Part shown: positions 1 through 7,405 of the stretch, piece by piece
How positions within the stretch are numbered: position 1 is the stretch's first letter
How the letters are laid out: every line of letters starts with the position of its first letter
DNA from: an uncultured Stenotrophomonas sp.
Lineage (GTDB): Bacteria; Pseudomonadota; Gammaproteobacteria; Xanthomonadales; Xanthomonadaceae
DNA length: 64,000 nt
Direction of reading: 5' to 3'
Assembly: GCA_913775725.1 (NCBI GenBank)
Contig: CAJYNG010000008.1
Coordinates: forward strand, 310,001 to 374,000
Notes under the pieces: generated by a model
What the model was told of the DNA's origin: nothing
The model's input: the letters and a program-made list of their open reading frames with translations, nothing else
The model's database searches: none
Translations under genes and position numbers: made by a program

Positions 1-471
1 GACGAGGCGATGCTGGCGATCCTGCCCGGCGTCACGCTGCAACAGCTGTGGCAGTCACTGGGCACCGCCGAGCGGGCGCTGCAGCTGATCAGTGCAATGG
101 TGGTGCTGCTGGGCATGGTCTCGCTGGTGGCGCTGCTGGTCTCGACCCTGCAGGAGCGGCGGCGTGAGATGGCCATCCTGCGTGCCACCGGTGCGCGACC
201 GGGCTACATCGCTGGCCTGCTCGTGGTGGAAGCGGTGGCGACCAGTGCCGTGGCGTGCGTGCTGGCCCTGTCGCTGCTGGTGGTCGCCAGCATTGCCGGG
301 CGCGGCTGGATACTGGCCACCTTCGGCCTGTCGATCACCCATGTCTGGCCGGATGGCCGCGAGCTGACATGGGCTGCGGGCGTGCTGCTGGTCAGCGCGG
401 TAGCGGGGCTGGTGCCGGCGCTGCTTGCTTACCGGCGCACCTTGGCCGATGGCCTTTCACCGGGAGGCTGA
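1..471 (+). CDS. FtsX-type ABC transporter permease, C-terminal part (5' truncated by window edge)
   Basis: The reading frame is open from base 1 and the start lies outside the window. The 156 visible residues form the last part of a MacB/LolC-type FtsX permease: a membrane helix, the conserved cytoplasmic turn RRREMAILRATGARP, then two more membrane helices. Proteins of this type pair with a separate ATPase and usually move lipoproteins or small molecules, or transmit force in the envelope, rather than importing solutes. The stop is 2 bases before the next start, so it is probably in one operon with the three genes that follow. Substrate unknown. Family call is firm; function is inferred. 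Confidence 0.85.
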   Translation, partial: DEAMLAILPGVTLQQLWQSLGTAERALQLISAMVVLLGMVSLVALLVSTLQERRREMAILRATGARPGYIAGLLVVEAVATSAVACVLALSLLVVASIAGRGWILATFGLSITHVWPDGRELTWAAGVLLVSAVAGLVPALLAYRRTLADGLSPGG

Positions 472-473
472 GC

Positions 474-1025
474 ATGCGCTGGATGTGGGTAGTGCCGATG
501 GTGCTGGCGCTGGCCGCCTGTGAGCGGCCGGTGGATACCGGCGTGCAGGCCTTGCCACCCGCGCCGGTTGTTGACCGCGATGACCCTGCAGGCGCTGCGG
601 AGCAGGAACTGGACTGGCTGCAGATGATGCCGAAGGACGAGCTGGCGGCGCTGGAGCGGGGCGAGGGCCCGGAGGTGGAGCACAACGGCAACCGGCGCAT
701 GCCGCAGTTCGGCACCTTCCGCACGGTGGACACGGTGCTGCAGCGGCCGGTGCGCCTGCCGGGTTACGTGGTACCGCTGGCCAACGCGCAGGACGGGCGG
801 CTGACCGAATTCCTGTTCGTGCCGTACTACGGCGCCTGCATCCACGTGCCACCACCACCACCGAACCAGATCGTGCACGTGGTGCTGCCACGCCCGATCG
901 AGATGCCGGATATGTACTCGCCGTTCTTCCTGGCCGGCACCCTGCGCGCCGAACGGTTGGATGACGATCTGGCCGGTTCGGCCTACACCATGCGTGACGC
1001 ACAGCTGAGGCCCTATGAACCGTAG
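474..1025 (+). CDS. DUF3299 lipoprotein (first of tandem pair)
   Basis: A 183-residue protein. The N-terminus has a short hydrophobic segment ending LALAAC, a lipoprotein signal with Cys16 as the lipidated residue, so it should sit on the periplasmic face of a membrane. The C-terminal half is a DUF3299 domain with the signature FVPYYGACIHVPPPPPNQ. The biochemical role of this family is not established. It is often encoded next to ABC permeases, as here, which suggests a substrate-handling or accessory role. The ATG was chosen because it lies 2 bases after the permease stop and gives the lipoprotein signal. It overlaps the next gene by 11 bases, so translation is probably coupled. Confidence 0.8.
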   Translation: MRWMWVVPMVLALAACERPVDTGVQALPPAPVVDRDDPAGAAEQELDWLQMMPKDELAALERGEGPEVEHNGNRRMPQFGTFRTVDTVLQRPVRLPGYVVPLANAQDGRLTEFLFVPYYGACIHVPPPPPNQIVHVVLPRPIEMPDMYSPFFLAGTLRAERLDDDLAGSAYTMRDAQLRPYEP

Positions 1026-1635
1026 TCACCTGTTGCTGGCGTTGGGATGCCTGTGGTTGGCGGGCTGTACGGCGCCTGGCGGCGATACCGTGGCGGTCAC
1101 GCCACAGGAAAAGCCGGCACCCTCGGTCACGGCCGAAGCCGCCATTGATCGCTGGGATGCGTTGCGGCCGGACGAAGTGACCTACCAGCGCCCACCCCCG
1201 CAGATCGGCCTGTCACGCAATGGCATGGAGGGCGTGGGTGGCCTGATTGACGACACCGGCTCGGGCACGCCACCGGGGCTGGAGATCGACCATTCCAGCC
1301 CCGACCGCGCCAAGCAGTTCGGCTCTTCGCGCGTGGTCGATGCTGTCGATGGTCGCGCGGTGGATCTGGATGGCTACGTGGTACCGCTCGGCACCAACGA
1401 TGCAGGATTGGTGGATGAATTGCTGTTCGTGCCGTTCTACGGCGCGTGCATCCATGTGCCGCCGCCGCCACCCAACCAGATCATCCACGTGACCCTGGCG
1501 ACACCGATCGCGCTGGGCGATCTGTGGGATCCGTACCGGCTTGCCGGCCGCCTGCAGGTGAAGCGTTTCGACGCGGACATCGCCAGCGCGTCCTACGATG
1601 CCGCGGCAGCCACGCTGACGGCGATCCGCAACTGA
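1015..1635 (+). CDS. DUF3299 lipoprotein (second of tandem pair)
   Basis: A 206-residue paralogue of the preceding gene. The signal peptide ends LWLAGC, with Cys18 as the lipid site. A low-complexity linker follows, and then the DUF3299 domain with FVPFYGACIHVPPPPPNQ. The two proteins share the domain but differ in linker, which fits an old tandem duplication with divergence of the N-terminal halves. It overlaps both neighbours, with an ATGA junction to the next gene. Function is unknown; association with the upstream FtsX permease is inferred from operon structure only. Confidence 0.8.
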   Translation: MNRSHLLLALGCLWLAGCTAPGGDTVAVTPQEKPAPSVTAEAAIDRWDALRPDEVTYQRPPPQIGLSRNGMEGVGGLIDDTGSGTPPGLEIDHSSPDRAKQFGSSRVVDAVDGRAVDLDGYVVPLGTNDAGLVDELLFVPFYGACIHVPPPPPNQIIHVTLATPIALGDLWDPYRLAGRLQVKRFDADIASASYDAAAATLTAIRN

Positions 1636-2381
1636 TGCGCAGGCGATGGCTCATAGCTGCCGGGGTGCTGCTGGGCGCGGTGGTGCTGCTGGTGTGGTGG
1701 CAGCGGCAGCGCGCACCCACCGCGCCGCCTGTGGTCGCGTTTCCGGCACCGGCGTCCGATGCCAGCCAGCGCATCGAACAGCGCTTGGGTGACGACCACG
1801 CGTTTCGCAACGACGTGCTGTTCCTGCTCGCGGCAACATTGCGCGACCGCTGCCAGCCGGCGCAGGCAGGTCTGCTGGCGCGCATGGCCAATCGTGCATC
1901 GCTGCCGGTGCTGGCAGCGGTCAGTGCGGTGACCCAGCAGGATCCATCGCTGGACCGGCCGATCTACCAGTACATCCAGCATCGCGCAGATGCGACGCAG
2001 TGCGGCCAGCCGCTGCAGATGCCGTTGGCCGGTGGGCGCAGCATGGCCGTGGACATCGAACAGTACGCGCGCACGTTCCCGGACAGCTACTTCGACCCGC
2101 AGCGCAGCAGTGAACCCCGGGATTTCGGTGGACTGTCGCTGCAGCAGCGCGCTGGCAACGCCTGCAACAGCGTGGTGTATTCGGTGCTGCCGCTGGGTGG
2201 CACCGACTGGCGGTGCAGCAGTCTGCGCGCGAATGCCCGGGCGCGGGTGCGCGGCCTGTGCGAGGACGAACTGCGGCGCCAGCATGGCAGTACAGGTGGG
2301 GAACTGGACACGGCCGTCGGGCAGGGCATGCAGGCGGCGGTGGTATCGGCGATTGCCGCGCTGCCGGAAGACTGCCGGTGA
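1635..2381 (+). CDS. Membrane-anchored cysteine-containing protein of unknown function
   Basis: A 248-residue protein that I do not recognise. The start overlaps the previous stop (ATGA), so it belongs to the same operon. Residues 6-24 form one membrane helix preceded by three arginines, so most of the protein should be periplasmic. The periplasmic part has about six cysteines (for example in RDRCQP, ATQCGQP, GNACNS, DWRCSS and GLCEDE), spaced as expected for disulfides. It is the last gene before the intergenic region carrying the smvA operator. No enzymatic motif is visible. Confidence 0.6.
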   Translation: MRRRWLIAAGVLLGAVVLLVWWQRQRAPTAPPVVAFPAPASDASQRIEQRLGDDHAFRNDVLFLLAATLRDRCQPAQAGLLARMANRASLPVLAAVSAVTQQDPSLDRPIYQYIQHRADATQCGQPLQMPLAGGRSMAVDIEQYARTFPDSYFDPQRSSEPRDFGGLSLQQRAGNACNSVVYSVLPLGGTDWRCSSLRANARARVRGLCEDELRRQHGSTGGELDTAVGQGMQAAVVSAIAALPEDCR

Positions 2382-2470
2382 TGATCCCGGACACCGGCCA
2401 GACCCGGCATGAGGGGCGCGGCAACATGAACATTGCCCGGGCCCCAATCTGAACCGCTGGCGCCGTCTTC

Positions 2471-2500
2471 ATAACTATACAGGACATCCTGTATAGTTAT
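2471..2500. promoter_or_regulatory. Perfect 30-bp palindromic operator upstream of smvA
   Basis: Arms ATAACTATACAGGA and TCCTGTATAGTTAT are exact reverse complements separated by CA. The site ends 30 bases before the efflux pump ATG and is AT-rich in a GC-rich setting. This size and symmetry is typical of a TetR-family operator, and a TetR gene follows the pump immediately. The assignment to that regulator is an inference. Confidence 0.8.
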
Positions 2501-2530
2501 GGCCGTATTCCACCCCCATCAGGTTCTCCC

Positions 2531-4063
2531 ATGGCTTTGTCCCAGCCCTTGGCCGGTGCTCCGGCCCTGTCGCGTGCCCGTCGCTGGGCACTGTTGTTCA
2601 CCGTCGCCGCTGGCCTGCTGCTGGTCACGCTCGACAACTCCGTGCTCTACACCGCACTGCCCACCCTGACCGAGGAACTCTCGGCCAGTGCCGGCCAGGC
2701 GCTGTGGATCATCAACGCCTATCCGCTGGTGATGGCCGGCCTGCTGCTGGGCGCGGGCACGCTGGGCGACCGCATCGGTCATCGGCGCATGTTCCTGATC
2801 GGCCTGGTGGTGTTCGGCGTCGCCTCGCTGGCAGCGGCGTTCGCCGACACCGCAACGCAGCTGATTGCCGCGCGTGCATTCCTGGCGATCGGAGCCGCGG
2901 CGATGATGCCGGCCACATTGGCGTTGATCGGACTGAGCTTCCACGAAGAACGCGAACGCAACATCGCCATCGCGATCTGGGGTTCGGTGGCCATCGTCGG
3001 TGCGGCGCTCGGCCCGATCATTGGCGGCTGGCTGCTGCAGCACTTCTGGTGGGGCTCGGTGTTCCTGATCAACGTGCCGGTGGTGGTGGTCGCGTTCGTG
3101 GCCACGCTGCTGCTGGCGCCGGAAGGACAGCGCGACACCTCGCGGCCATGGGACCTGGTGTCGTCACTGCTGGCACTGGCTGCACTGTCCGGCCTGGTGC
3201 TGGCGATCAAGTCGCTGATCGCAACGCCGCCGTCGTATGCGCTGGGCGCAGGCGCGCTGCTGCTGGCCGTCGTCAGCGGCGCGGCGTTCGCACGCCGCCA
3301 GCAGCAGCTGCCGTACCCGCTGCTGGATTTTGCGATCTTCCGCAACCCGGCGTTCCTGGCCGGCACGCTGTCGGCGGTGTTCACCCTGTTCGCGATGGCA
3401 GGCCTGCAGTTGGTCACCACCCAGCGCTTCCAGCTGGTGGCGGGTTTCACGCCGCTGCAGGCGGGCCTGCTGGTATCGGTGGCGGCGCTGGGCAGCCTGC
3501 CCAGTGCGCTGCTGGGCGGCAGCATCCTGCACCGGGTGGGCCTGCGCCCGCTGATCTGCGGTGGCCTGGCCGCAGGCGCGCTGGGTGTCGGCGTGGTGGC
3601 CTTTGGTTTCCCGCACGGCCTCGGTTGGGTGGTCGCGGGTATGGCCATCACCGGCTTCGGCATGGGTTCGGCCATCTCGGTGGCGTCCACTGCCATCCTC
3701 AACAACGTGCCGGCGCACCGTGCGGGCATGGCCTCGTCGGTGGAAGAAGTGTCCTATGAGTTCGGTGGCCTGCTGGCGGTGGCGATGCTGGGCAGCCTGA
3801 GTGCCGCAATGTACAGCGCGTTCCTGCCGGTCTCGGCAGACATGCCCGCGCTTGCCCGCGAGGGTTTCACCCAGGCGCTGCATGCCGCGCGCGAGAGCGG
3901 GCAGCGCGAGTGGTTCGCACTGGCTGCGGCCGCGTATGACCGTGGCTATCAGATCGTGCTGCTGGTGATCACGGCGGTGCTGGCGCTGGGTGCGGTGATC
4001 ATCGCGCGCCTGCTGCGCGGCCGCGTCGGCAGCCGCGAGGGTGCGGCCGATCGCGTAAAATGA
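2531..4063 (+). CDS. smvA: SmvA-type DHA2 multidrug efflux MFS transporter
   Basis: A 510-residue inner-membrane protein with 14 predicted helices (DHA2 drug:H+ antiporter family). Close to SmvA in motif order: LDNSVLYTALPTL in helix 1, ALWIINAYPLVMAG in helix 2, the MFS loop motif GDRIGHRR, WGSVFLINVP in helix 6, and a late VEEVSYEFGG segment. SmvA pumps export cationic compounds such as methyl viologen, acriflavine and some biguanides and quaternary ammonium compounds in enterobacteria; substrates here are not shown. The start follows a 30-bp palindromic operator. The stop is 4 bases before the TetR gene, so the two form an operon likely repressed by that TetR. The gene symbol is by similarity. 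Confidence 0.85.
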   Translation: MALSQPLAGAPALSRARRWALLFTVAAGLLLVTLDNSVLYTALPTLTEELSASAGQALWIINAYPLVMAGLLLGAGTLGDRIGHRRMFLIGLVVFGVASLAAAFADTATQLIAARAFLAIGAAAMMPATLALIGLSFHEERERNIAIAIWGSVAIVGAALGPIIGGWLLQHFWWGSVFLINVPVVVVAFVATLLLAPEGQRDTSRPWDLVSSLLALAALSGLVLAIKSLIATPPSYALGAGALLLAVVSGAAFARRQQQLPYPLLDFAIFRNPAFLAGTLSAVFTLFAMAGLQLVTTQRFQLVAGFTPLQAGLLVSVAALGSLPSALLGGSILHRVGLRPLICGGLAAGALGVGVVAFGFPHGLGWVVAGMAITGFGMGSAISVASTAILNNVPAHRAGMASSVEEVSYEFGGLLAVAMLGSLSAAMYSAFLPVSADMPALAREGFTQALHAARESGQREWFALAAAAYDRGYQIVLLVITAVLALGAVIIARLLRGRVGSREGAADRVK

Positions 4064-4067
4064 AGCG

Positions 4068-4631
4068 ATGAGAACCAGCAAGCGCGATCGCATCCTCGAC
4101 GCCGCCGTCAACGTGATCAATCGTGACGGCGTGCGCGCGGTGACCTTCGAGTCGGTGGCGGCCGAGGCCCAGCTGACCCGCGGCGGCCTGCTGTACCACT
4201 TCCCGTCGCGCGAGGCGCTGCTGCGCGGCATCGACGAGCACCTGGTGCAGGCATGGGAAACGTCGATGGAAACGCTGCTGGGCAAGCGCGCGGATGAAGC
4301 GACAGCACTGGAGCGCTACCAGACCTTCGTGCGTGTCTCGGCGCAGAGCGCCACCCGTGCCGAACTGATGTTCATGCTCGAATCGGCCGACCCGGACGCC
4401 GAAGAGCGCCCGTGGGGACCGGCGGTGCGTCGCTGGGCACCGCTGCCGCCGGAGGCGGGTACAGGGGAAGACAGCGCGGCGCTCGACAATTTCGTGGCGC
4501 GGTTGGCGGCCGATGGGCTGTGGATCTACGAGGCGATGTACGAAGGGCAGCTGGATGAAGGCGTGCGCGCCCGTGTTGCCGAGCGCATCGCCGGGCTGCT
4601 GGCGAAGTCTGATGGGTCACCGCACTTGTAG
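4068..4631 (+). CDS. TetR-family repressor, probably of smvA
   Basis: A 187-residue regulator. Residues 1-50 form a TetR helix-turn-helix (RILDAAVNVINRDG, then LTRGGLLYHFPSREALL). The rest is a helical ligand-binding domain. It begins 4 bases after the efflux gene and is probably co-transcribed, so it should control its own expression as well as the pump through the palindrome at 2471..2500. The arrangement resembles the smvA-smvR pairs of enterobacteria, although there the two genes are divergent. The TAG stop is supplied by the GTAG end of the repeat element that starts at 4628. Confidence 0.85.
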   Translation: MRTSKRDRILDAAVNVINRDGVRAVTFESVAAEAQLTRGGLLYHFPSREALLRGIDEHLVQAWETSMETLLGKRADEATALERYQTFVRVSAQSATRAELMFMLESADPDAEERPWGPAVRRWAPLPPEAGTGEDSAALDNFVARLAADGLWIYEAMYEGQLDEGVRARVAERIAGLLAKSDGSPHL

Positions 4632-4714
4632 AGTCGAGCCATGCTCGACTGCTCTTCGGTCAGACAACGAAAACCCCGCGCGTCGCGCAATAGTCGACTT
4701 GCGGTCGACTCTAC
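4628..4714. repeat. SMAG/REP inverted pair
   Basis: A first palindrome begins GTAGAGTCGAGC (4628..4650) and a second, inverted one ends GGTCGACTCTAC (4691..4714). Together they form a long hairpin between convergent genes and could act as a bidirectional terminator. The GTAG provides the stop of the TetR gene. Confidence 0.85.
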
Positions 4715-4725
4715 CCCTCACCCAT

Positions 4726-5607
4726 TTACCCAGCCTGCGCGGCGCTCGCGGCCAGCCACGCACGCGGCGATGCCCCCAGCCGCTTGCGGAACGCCTTCGA
4801 CAGCGAGGCGGTATCGGCAAACCCCACCTCGATCGCCACCTGCTTGACCGCCACGCCGGCCCGCAGTTGCGCGCAGGCCAGGCTCAGCCGCCAGTCCAGC
4901 AGGTAGCTGGCCGGCGTGGCCTGCATCACCTCCTTGAACACGGCCGCGAATGCGCTGCGCGACATGCCGGCAGTCGCGGCCATGCGCGGCAGCGTCCATG
5001 CGTCCTGCGGCGCCTGGTGCATCGCCACCAGCGTACGGGCCAGCCGCGCATCCGACAGCCCCCGCATCAACCCATGGCTGACGCCGGCCGCATCCGGGTG
5101 GTCCACCACCCAGCGCAGGATCTGGATCAGTGCCACCTCGAACAGGCGGTTGGTCAGCAACCGGGAACCGCAGCGCTGGCGATCGGCCTCGGCGAACAGC
5201 AGGTGCAGGGTGTCATCCAGTTCGCCGATCGCGGCCAGCGGCACCACCATCACCGGTGGCAGCGACTGCACGATCGGATTGCGCGCGCCGCCATCGAAAT
5301 CCAGCGTGGCGCAGGTGAAATCCGGACCATCCAGCGGTGCATTGAAGAACACATGGTGCAGCGGCTGCGGATACAGCAGCAGGCTGGGTGTGTCGATCTT
5401 CAACCGGGGCAGCGCGATATCGCCGTCGGGATGACGGACCTCCATTTCACCCTGGCGCAGGATGTGCAGGAAGGCACGACCGGGCTGCGGCTCGAAGACA
5501 TGGCGCCCGCACAGCGGACCGCTGTGAAACAGCGCGGCCTGCACCCGGAAGCGTTCCAGCAGGGAGGAAAGGCGGTCGGGTGCAGTAGTGTCGGCGGGTA
5601 AGTTCAT
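4726..5607 (-). CDS. AraC-family transcriptional regulator
   Basis: A 293-residue protein. The N-terminal half is a cupin-like sensor of the type usually found in AraC proteins that regulate small oxidoreductase or decarboxylase genes. The C-terminal 100 residues hold two helix-turn-helix motifs (LPRMAATAGMSRSAFAAVFK and VKQVAIEVGFADTASLSKAF). It is divergent from the gene at 5714 with a 106-base gap. This is a common pairing in which the AraC protein activates its neighbour, often in response to an electrophile or oxidant. The regulatory link is inferred. The ATG gives the expected family length. Confidence 0.85.
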   Translation of the reverse strand: MNLPADTTAPDRLSSLLERFRVQAALFHSGPLCGRHVFEPQPGRAFLHILRQGEMEVRHPDGDIALPRLKIDTPSLLLYPQPLHHVFFNAPLDGPDFTCATLDFDGGARNPIVQSLPPVMVVPLAAIGELDDTLHLLFAEADRQRCGSRLLTNRLFEVALIQILRWVVDHPDAAGVSHGLMRGLSDARLARTLVAMHQAPQDAWTLPRMAATAGMSRSAFAAVFKEVMQATPASYLLDWRLSLACAQLRAGVAVKQVAIEVGFADTASLSKAFRKRLGASPRAWLAASAAQAG

Positions 5608-5713
5608 GGACGTATGGACAACATGTGCGGCTAATTACGCCTGATGCGTCCACGGAGTCTACCTAGGATGAGCGGGTCGTCCAATCCCGGGCGCTTTCCC
5701 AAGGAGATCCACC

Positions 5714-6250
5714 ATGTCCCGTGTCCCCCTGATCGATGCCGCCAACACCACCGCCGACCGCCAGGCCCTGCTGGGGCAGGTCCACGCTGCCTTCGGCGCC
5801 ACCCCGGCCATGTTCCGCGCCGTGGCCAACTCGCCAGCCGCCCTGCAGAGCATGTGGGGTTCGTTCGGCGCGCTGGGCGGCGGTCGCCTGTCGCCGCTGC
5901 TGGGTGAGCAGATTGCCGTGACCATCGCCAACCGCAACGCCTGCGAATACTGCCTGGCCGCCCACACCGCGCTGGGCCGCAAGGCCGGTGCCAGCAGCGA
6001 GCAGATGGCTGCCGCGCAGATCGGCCAGTCCAGTGATCCGGTCACCTCGGCGGCATTGGATTTCGCGCTGAAGGTGGTCGAGCAGCGTGCGCAGATCGCC
6101 GACGGTGATGTGGAGGCGCTGCGCGCGGCCGGCTTCGATGATGAGCAGATCGTTGAGATCCTCGCCCACGTGGCGCTCAACCTGTTCACCAACTACGTCA
6201 ACGTAGCGTTCGATGTACCGGTGGACTTCCCGAAGGTGGCGCTGCGCTGA
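5714..6250 (+). CDS. Carboxymuconolactone decarboxylase-like (AhpD-type) protein
   Basis: A 178-residue all-helical protein. The motif CEYCLAAHT around residue 76 gives the CXXC plus His active site of AhpD-like peroxidase and disulfide-reductase proteins, so an antioxidant role is more likely than true decarboxylation. A good ribosome binding site (AAGGAG) precedes the ATG. It is divergent from an AraC regulator that probably controls it. The family is clear; the substrate cannot be told from sequence. Confidence 0.85.
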   Translation: MSRVPLIDAANTTADRQALLGQVHAAFGATPAMFRAVANSPAALQSMWGSFGALGGGRLSPLLGEQIAVTIANRNACEYCLAAHTALGRKAGASSEQMAAAQIGQSSDPVTSAALDFALKVVEQRAQIADGDVEALRAAGFDDEQIVEILAHVALNLFTNYVNVAFDVPVDFPKVALR

Positions 6251-6321
6251 GATGCGGTTCGGCCCGAGTGGCAGTGGGCCGCCCGGGCTGGTCGGAATGG
6301 GGCAGGTGGGGTGGGGCGTCT

Positions 6322-7161
6322 CTACCTGTCGTCTGCCTGCAGCCGCTCGGGGTGCGTATATACGTTGAACCCGCTCTCCCGCGCGAACCCGACCAGGCAC
6401 AGGCCTGCACTGCGGGCCAGGTCGATCGCCAGCGCGGTCGGTGCCGAGACAGCAGCCAGTACGCTGACGCCGGCCCGTACGGCTTTGCTGACCATTTCGT
6501 AGCTGGCGCGGCTGGAAATCACCAGCAGCCCACCCTCGATCGTGTGTTCATTGTGATGCAGGGCGCCGATCAGCTTGTCCAGCGCGTTGTGACGGCCGAC
6601 GTCTTCGCGCACCCAGCCGATGCGACCGCTGGCATCGGCCCAGGCCGCGGCGTGGGTCGAACCACTCACCGCATTCATCGGCTGATGCTGCGCCAGCGTG
6701 GCCAGCGCCCGTTGCAGCGCCGCGGGCGGGTAGGTCCGCCGCTCGCGCACCTCGGGTAGCGGCCGCAGCACTTCCTCCAGCTGGCGCGTGCCGCACAGGC
6801 CGCAGCCACCGCGGCCGGGCAGCAGGCGCCCGTTGGCCGGATCCAGGTCGGCACCGGCTGCATCCTCGGTCACGGTCATCTGCAGCTCGATGCCTTCCAG
6901 TTGCGGTCGAACCTCGATGGCCAGCAGTTGGGCAGGCGTAGCGATCAATCCCTCGCTGAGCGAGAAGCCCAGCGCAAAGTCCTCCAGGTCGCAGGGTGTG
7001 GCCATCATCACCGCGAAGGCGGCGCCGTTGTAACGCAGCGCCATCGGCACTTCCTCGGCCACCACGTCGACCTGCGGCTGCTGCCCCTCGCTGCGCCAGC
7101 GCTGCAACGGGCGCTGGGCCGTGCCGGCAGGCGGGGTGTGCGGTGGGGTCGAATCAGGCAT
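6322..7161 (-). CDS. fdhD: FdhD, formate dehydrogenase sulfurtransferase
   Basis: A 279-residue protein with the FdhD sulfur-carrier loop GCGLCG (two cysteines) and the conserved block GWVREDVGRHNALDKLIGAL. FdhD moves sulfur from the IscS desulfurase onto the molybdenum cofactor so that formate-dehydrogenase-type enzymes become active. A candidate client is encoded divergently at 7406. I chose the ATG at 7161 because it gives the usual length (about 277); an in-frame start at 7212 would add 17 residues. Neither has a convincing ribosome binding site. Confidence 0.9.
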   Translation of the reverse strand: MPDSTPPHTPPAGTAQRPLQRWRSEGQQPQVDVVAEEVPMALRYNGAAFAVMMATPCDLEDFALGFSLSEGLIATPAQLLAIEVRPQLEGIELQMTVTEDAAGADLDPANGRLLPGRGGCGLCGTRQLEEVLRPLPEVRERRTYPPAALQRALATLAQHQPMNAVSGSTHAAAWADASGRIGWVREDVGRHNALDKLIGALHHNEHTIEGGLLVISSRASYEMVSKAVRAGVSVLAAVSAPTALAIDLARSAGLCLVGFARESGFNVYTHPERLQADDR

Positions 7162-7405
7162 GCAGCGCGTCCGGACAAGGGAGATACGCAGGTGGTGGAC
7201 CACCCACGCCATCGAGAATAGCGCAGTGGCCGTGCGCTGACGCAGGTGTAACCGTTGTCATGGCAGGCTGCGCTGAAAACAACGCGCACCCACTGGCGAA
7301 GCCGTGCAGGCCGTGTTTGACTGTGCGGCTGGCTGTGCGTTCGAAAGCGCCGCCGGACCGCGTTGTGCCCATTGTTGCCGCGTTCCTCCCGTCAGGTTCC
7401 CGAAC

